A stretch of DNA of 64,000 nt from Rhynchopus euleeides (Eukaryota; Euglenozoa; Diplonemea; Diplonemida; Diplonemidae), in NCBI GenBank assembly GCA_963210315.1, contig OY723244.1, positions 2,046,001 through 2,110,000 on the forward strand, read 5' to 3'. Under the pieces are notes generated by a model that was not told the DNA's origin, did no database searches, and worked only from the letters and a program-made list of their open reading frames with translations. How positions within the stretch are numbered: position 1 is the stretch's first letter; each line of letters starts with the position of its first letter. Positions 62,347 through 64,000 of the stretch are shown piece after piece. A program made the translations under genes and the position numbers.

Positions 62347-63490
62347 CCGGCGACTTGGCTCCGTGGTCAAATTTGTTTGAAAAGGCCTTGACCAAAGGCA
62401 AATGAAAGTTTTGCCCCCCCCAAGGATCGCACCACTTCATCTCAGGACTTCCCACCCACACTCCCACACGTGATTCGCCCCCGCAGAACCAGACTACTGT
62501 TTCAGAACTGTACACCCCTCTCCACACGTCCACTGGCTCCCCCGCTGAATGCGACGAACAGTGCGACATACCAAACCTCCCCTTATAGAGTTTTAACGGC
62601 GCCGGGAACTTACCTGTCCTGTAGATTGCACTCTCAGGAGTGCAAGATGAAACAGGACAGCCACCACACCACCAGTCTTGACGCCCACAAAATGGTGGAT
62701 TTTCCAGCGTCAATTCTGTCTCACAGGGTTAGCCACTTCGACCACACGGGTCGTTGTGCAGAACTTCTCTTTTCGACGCGACGGTATGTATGTCACGCTT
62801 GCAGTTGGCTCTGGCGCTGGTTGCGGGTCTGTCGAGGAGCAGCAGCGGGGTCAAACCCGTCTGCTGTTTTCTGTCATTCCTGTGGTCTGTCGTACGACTT
62901 CGGCTTGCGAAAGACTTTTAAACGTTTATAGCCTCTGGTCACGGCCCCCTTTCAACTTTGACCGTGGGTGGGTTTCTGAATTTTCTGGAAAGCACCATGG
63001 ATTCGAGGGACTGCGTGATTCGGACTTGCAGAACGGAAGGGCTACTGGGAAGGAACTGTACACTTTCTTGAGGCACGATCATTGGTGACCTAGGACGGAG
63101 GCATGCACGCCTGTTGACTGGTGAAAAGGGGACACCCCAAGCAAGGCATACAAAGCGGAAGGCAGACTTTGTTGCTCCGGCACCACTGTTTCTATTCCCG
63201 CCTGGGCTCTGTTTACCCCACCGTCAACAACGCGGCGCCGTTAAAACTCTATAAGGGGAGGTTTGGTATGTCGCACTGTTCGTCGCATTCAGCGGGGGAG
63301 CCAGTGGACGTGTGGAGAGGGGTGTACAGTTCTGAAACAGTAGTCTGGTTCTGCGGGGGCGAATCACGTGTGGGAGTGTGGGTGGGAAGTCCTGAGATGA
63401 AGTGGTGCGATCCTTGGGGGGGGCAAAACTTTCATTTGCCTTTGGTCAAGGCCTTTTCAAACAAATTTGACCACGGAGCCAAGTCGCCGG
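62347..63490. mobile_element. Foldback element with 258-bp arms
   Basis: Arms 62347-62604 and 63233-63490 are nearly perfect inverted repeats (CCGGCGACTTGGCTCCGTGG outward to AGAGTTTTAACGGCGCCG). The loop of about 630 bp has no recognised gene. Possible 3-bp GAC duplication at the ends. Diverged relatives of arm and loop are at 40120-40330 and 40795-41060. The right end sits inside the minus-strand frame that runs to the window edge. Confidence 0.8.
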
Positions 63491-63999
63491 ACAAGTTGCC
63501 CCGACACCGCGCCCGGACCACTTTTTACGCAGGAGCGAGCGCGCACGTAGTGCTCCATGCGGCTGATGGTCGCGCTGTACCTCAGCTCCTTCGCCGTCGC
63601 GACTGTGCCCAAGGTGGCGGAGCTCGGCGCCGCCACACGTACCCGCTGCGGTTCTCGCGCTGCGCCCCTCCCGAGGTATGACCGCTCCTCTGACGCCGCC
63701 ACCTCGCTCCCGTCCAGCAGATCACGCTCGCACATCCCAGAAAGGATCATCCACGCATCCTCGACTGCTTCCCGTTTCACCGCGTCGTAGAACGGCGCAA
63801 GGTCGGGTGGCTCCGGGGGTGTCTCGTCCGCGTCAGGTGACCGGGGGGGTGCAGGAATTGCACGGGGCACCTTGTACCTCAGGGTCTCCTGCGCGAAGGC
63901 GAGCGAGTCCAGCGTGACACTCACCAGCGAGTGGTTCGGCACCCCAGCCAGCGAGGTCGAGCAGCTCACGAAACTTTGCGCTGCGATTCGGTTCATCAG
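63457..63999 (-). CDS. Unrecognised protein, 5' end outside the window, 3' end in a foldback element
   Basis: The minus frame is open from the window edge to 63457. Its translation includes TLDSLAFAQETLRYKVPRAI, PPEPPDLAPFYDAVKREAVE, DAWMILSGMCERDLLDG and SYLGRGAAREPQRVRVA, with host-like codon use. The last dozen codons come from the arm of the element at 62347-63490, so the gene is probably truncated there. A linker of a non-LTR retrotransposon (with its D-AW pattern) is one possibility, but I cannot assign it. Confidence 0.45.
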   Translation of the reverse strand: MMNRIAAQSFVSCSTSLAGVPNHSLVSVTLDSLAFAQETLRYKVPRAIPAPPRSPDADETPPEPPDLAPFYDAVKREAVEDAWMILSGMCERDLLDGSEVAASEERSYLGRGAAREPQRVRVAAPSSATLGTVATAKELRYSATISRMEHYVRARSCVKSGPGAVSGQLVRRLGSVVKFV

Positions 64000-64000
64000 G

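Noticed and set aside
1..64000. tRNA, rRNA or spliced-leader RNA genes
   Set aside because: I scanned for tRNA B-box-like GGTTCGAATC words and conserved rRNA cores by eye and found none; a covariance-model search would be needed to exclude small RNAs.

Overview
Kind of organism. The window looks like a nuclear chromosome segment of a unicellular eukaryote. It has a chromatin-assembly gene with a GT-AG intron, a single-pass membrane protein with a degenerate cyclase-like domain, tyrosine-recombinase (YR) retroelements, hAT and Tc1-like relics, long C/G homopolymers and a large array of TTAGGG-type repeats. Both host genes have an AG, preceded by a pyrimidine tract in one case, only a few bases before the likely start codon. 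With the YR retroelements this would fit a euglenozoan (for example diplonemid-like) protist with trans-splicing, but that is inference. I recognise no tRNA, rRNA, operon or CRISPR array.

Layout. 1-4.5 kb: end of an unknown gene, then a probable CAF-1 large-subunit gene. 4.5-6.4 kb: hAT-like relic. 6.4-11.5 kb: a solo YR terminus and a decayed YR retroelement on the minus strand with a 51-bp minisatellite. 11.7-13.7 kb: a TA-flanked element with a palindromic core. 14.6-19.2 kb: a nearly intact YR retroelement (ORF1, YR, RT-RNase H). 20.5-25.7 kb: two copies of a 1.15-kb foldback element (family A), a 200-bp tandem repeat, a hAT transposase C-terminus and a CGATAAT palindrome block. 27.5-29.7 kb: the membrane protein gene. 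29.8-31.0 kb: a second YR retroelement, truncated. 31.4-33.8 kb: a 41-bp satellite with an internal inversion. 35.4-36.8 kb: nested TA-flanked elements. 39.6-51.8 kb: a 12-kb inverted-repeat structure centred on the telomere-like array. 51.8-62.2 kb: an almost uninterrupted chain of foldback elements. 62.3-63.5 kb: a foldback element that cuts a minus-strand gene running off the window.

How it fits together. Most of the DNA is mobile. Two systems stand out. First, YR retroelements have outer inverted repeats plus a 20-25 bp direct repeat containing GCGTCAACGC; three solo termini look like the products of recombination between those direct repeats. Second, there is a large set of TA-flanked inverted-repeat elements. 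Each family carries its own short self-complementary motif repeated many times near its ends, and elements insert at TA into each other's ends or palindromic arrays, giving chains and onion-like nests. The host genes lie as islands in this DNA. All protein identifications are by eye from motifs and were not checked by a search.
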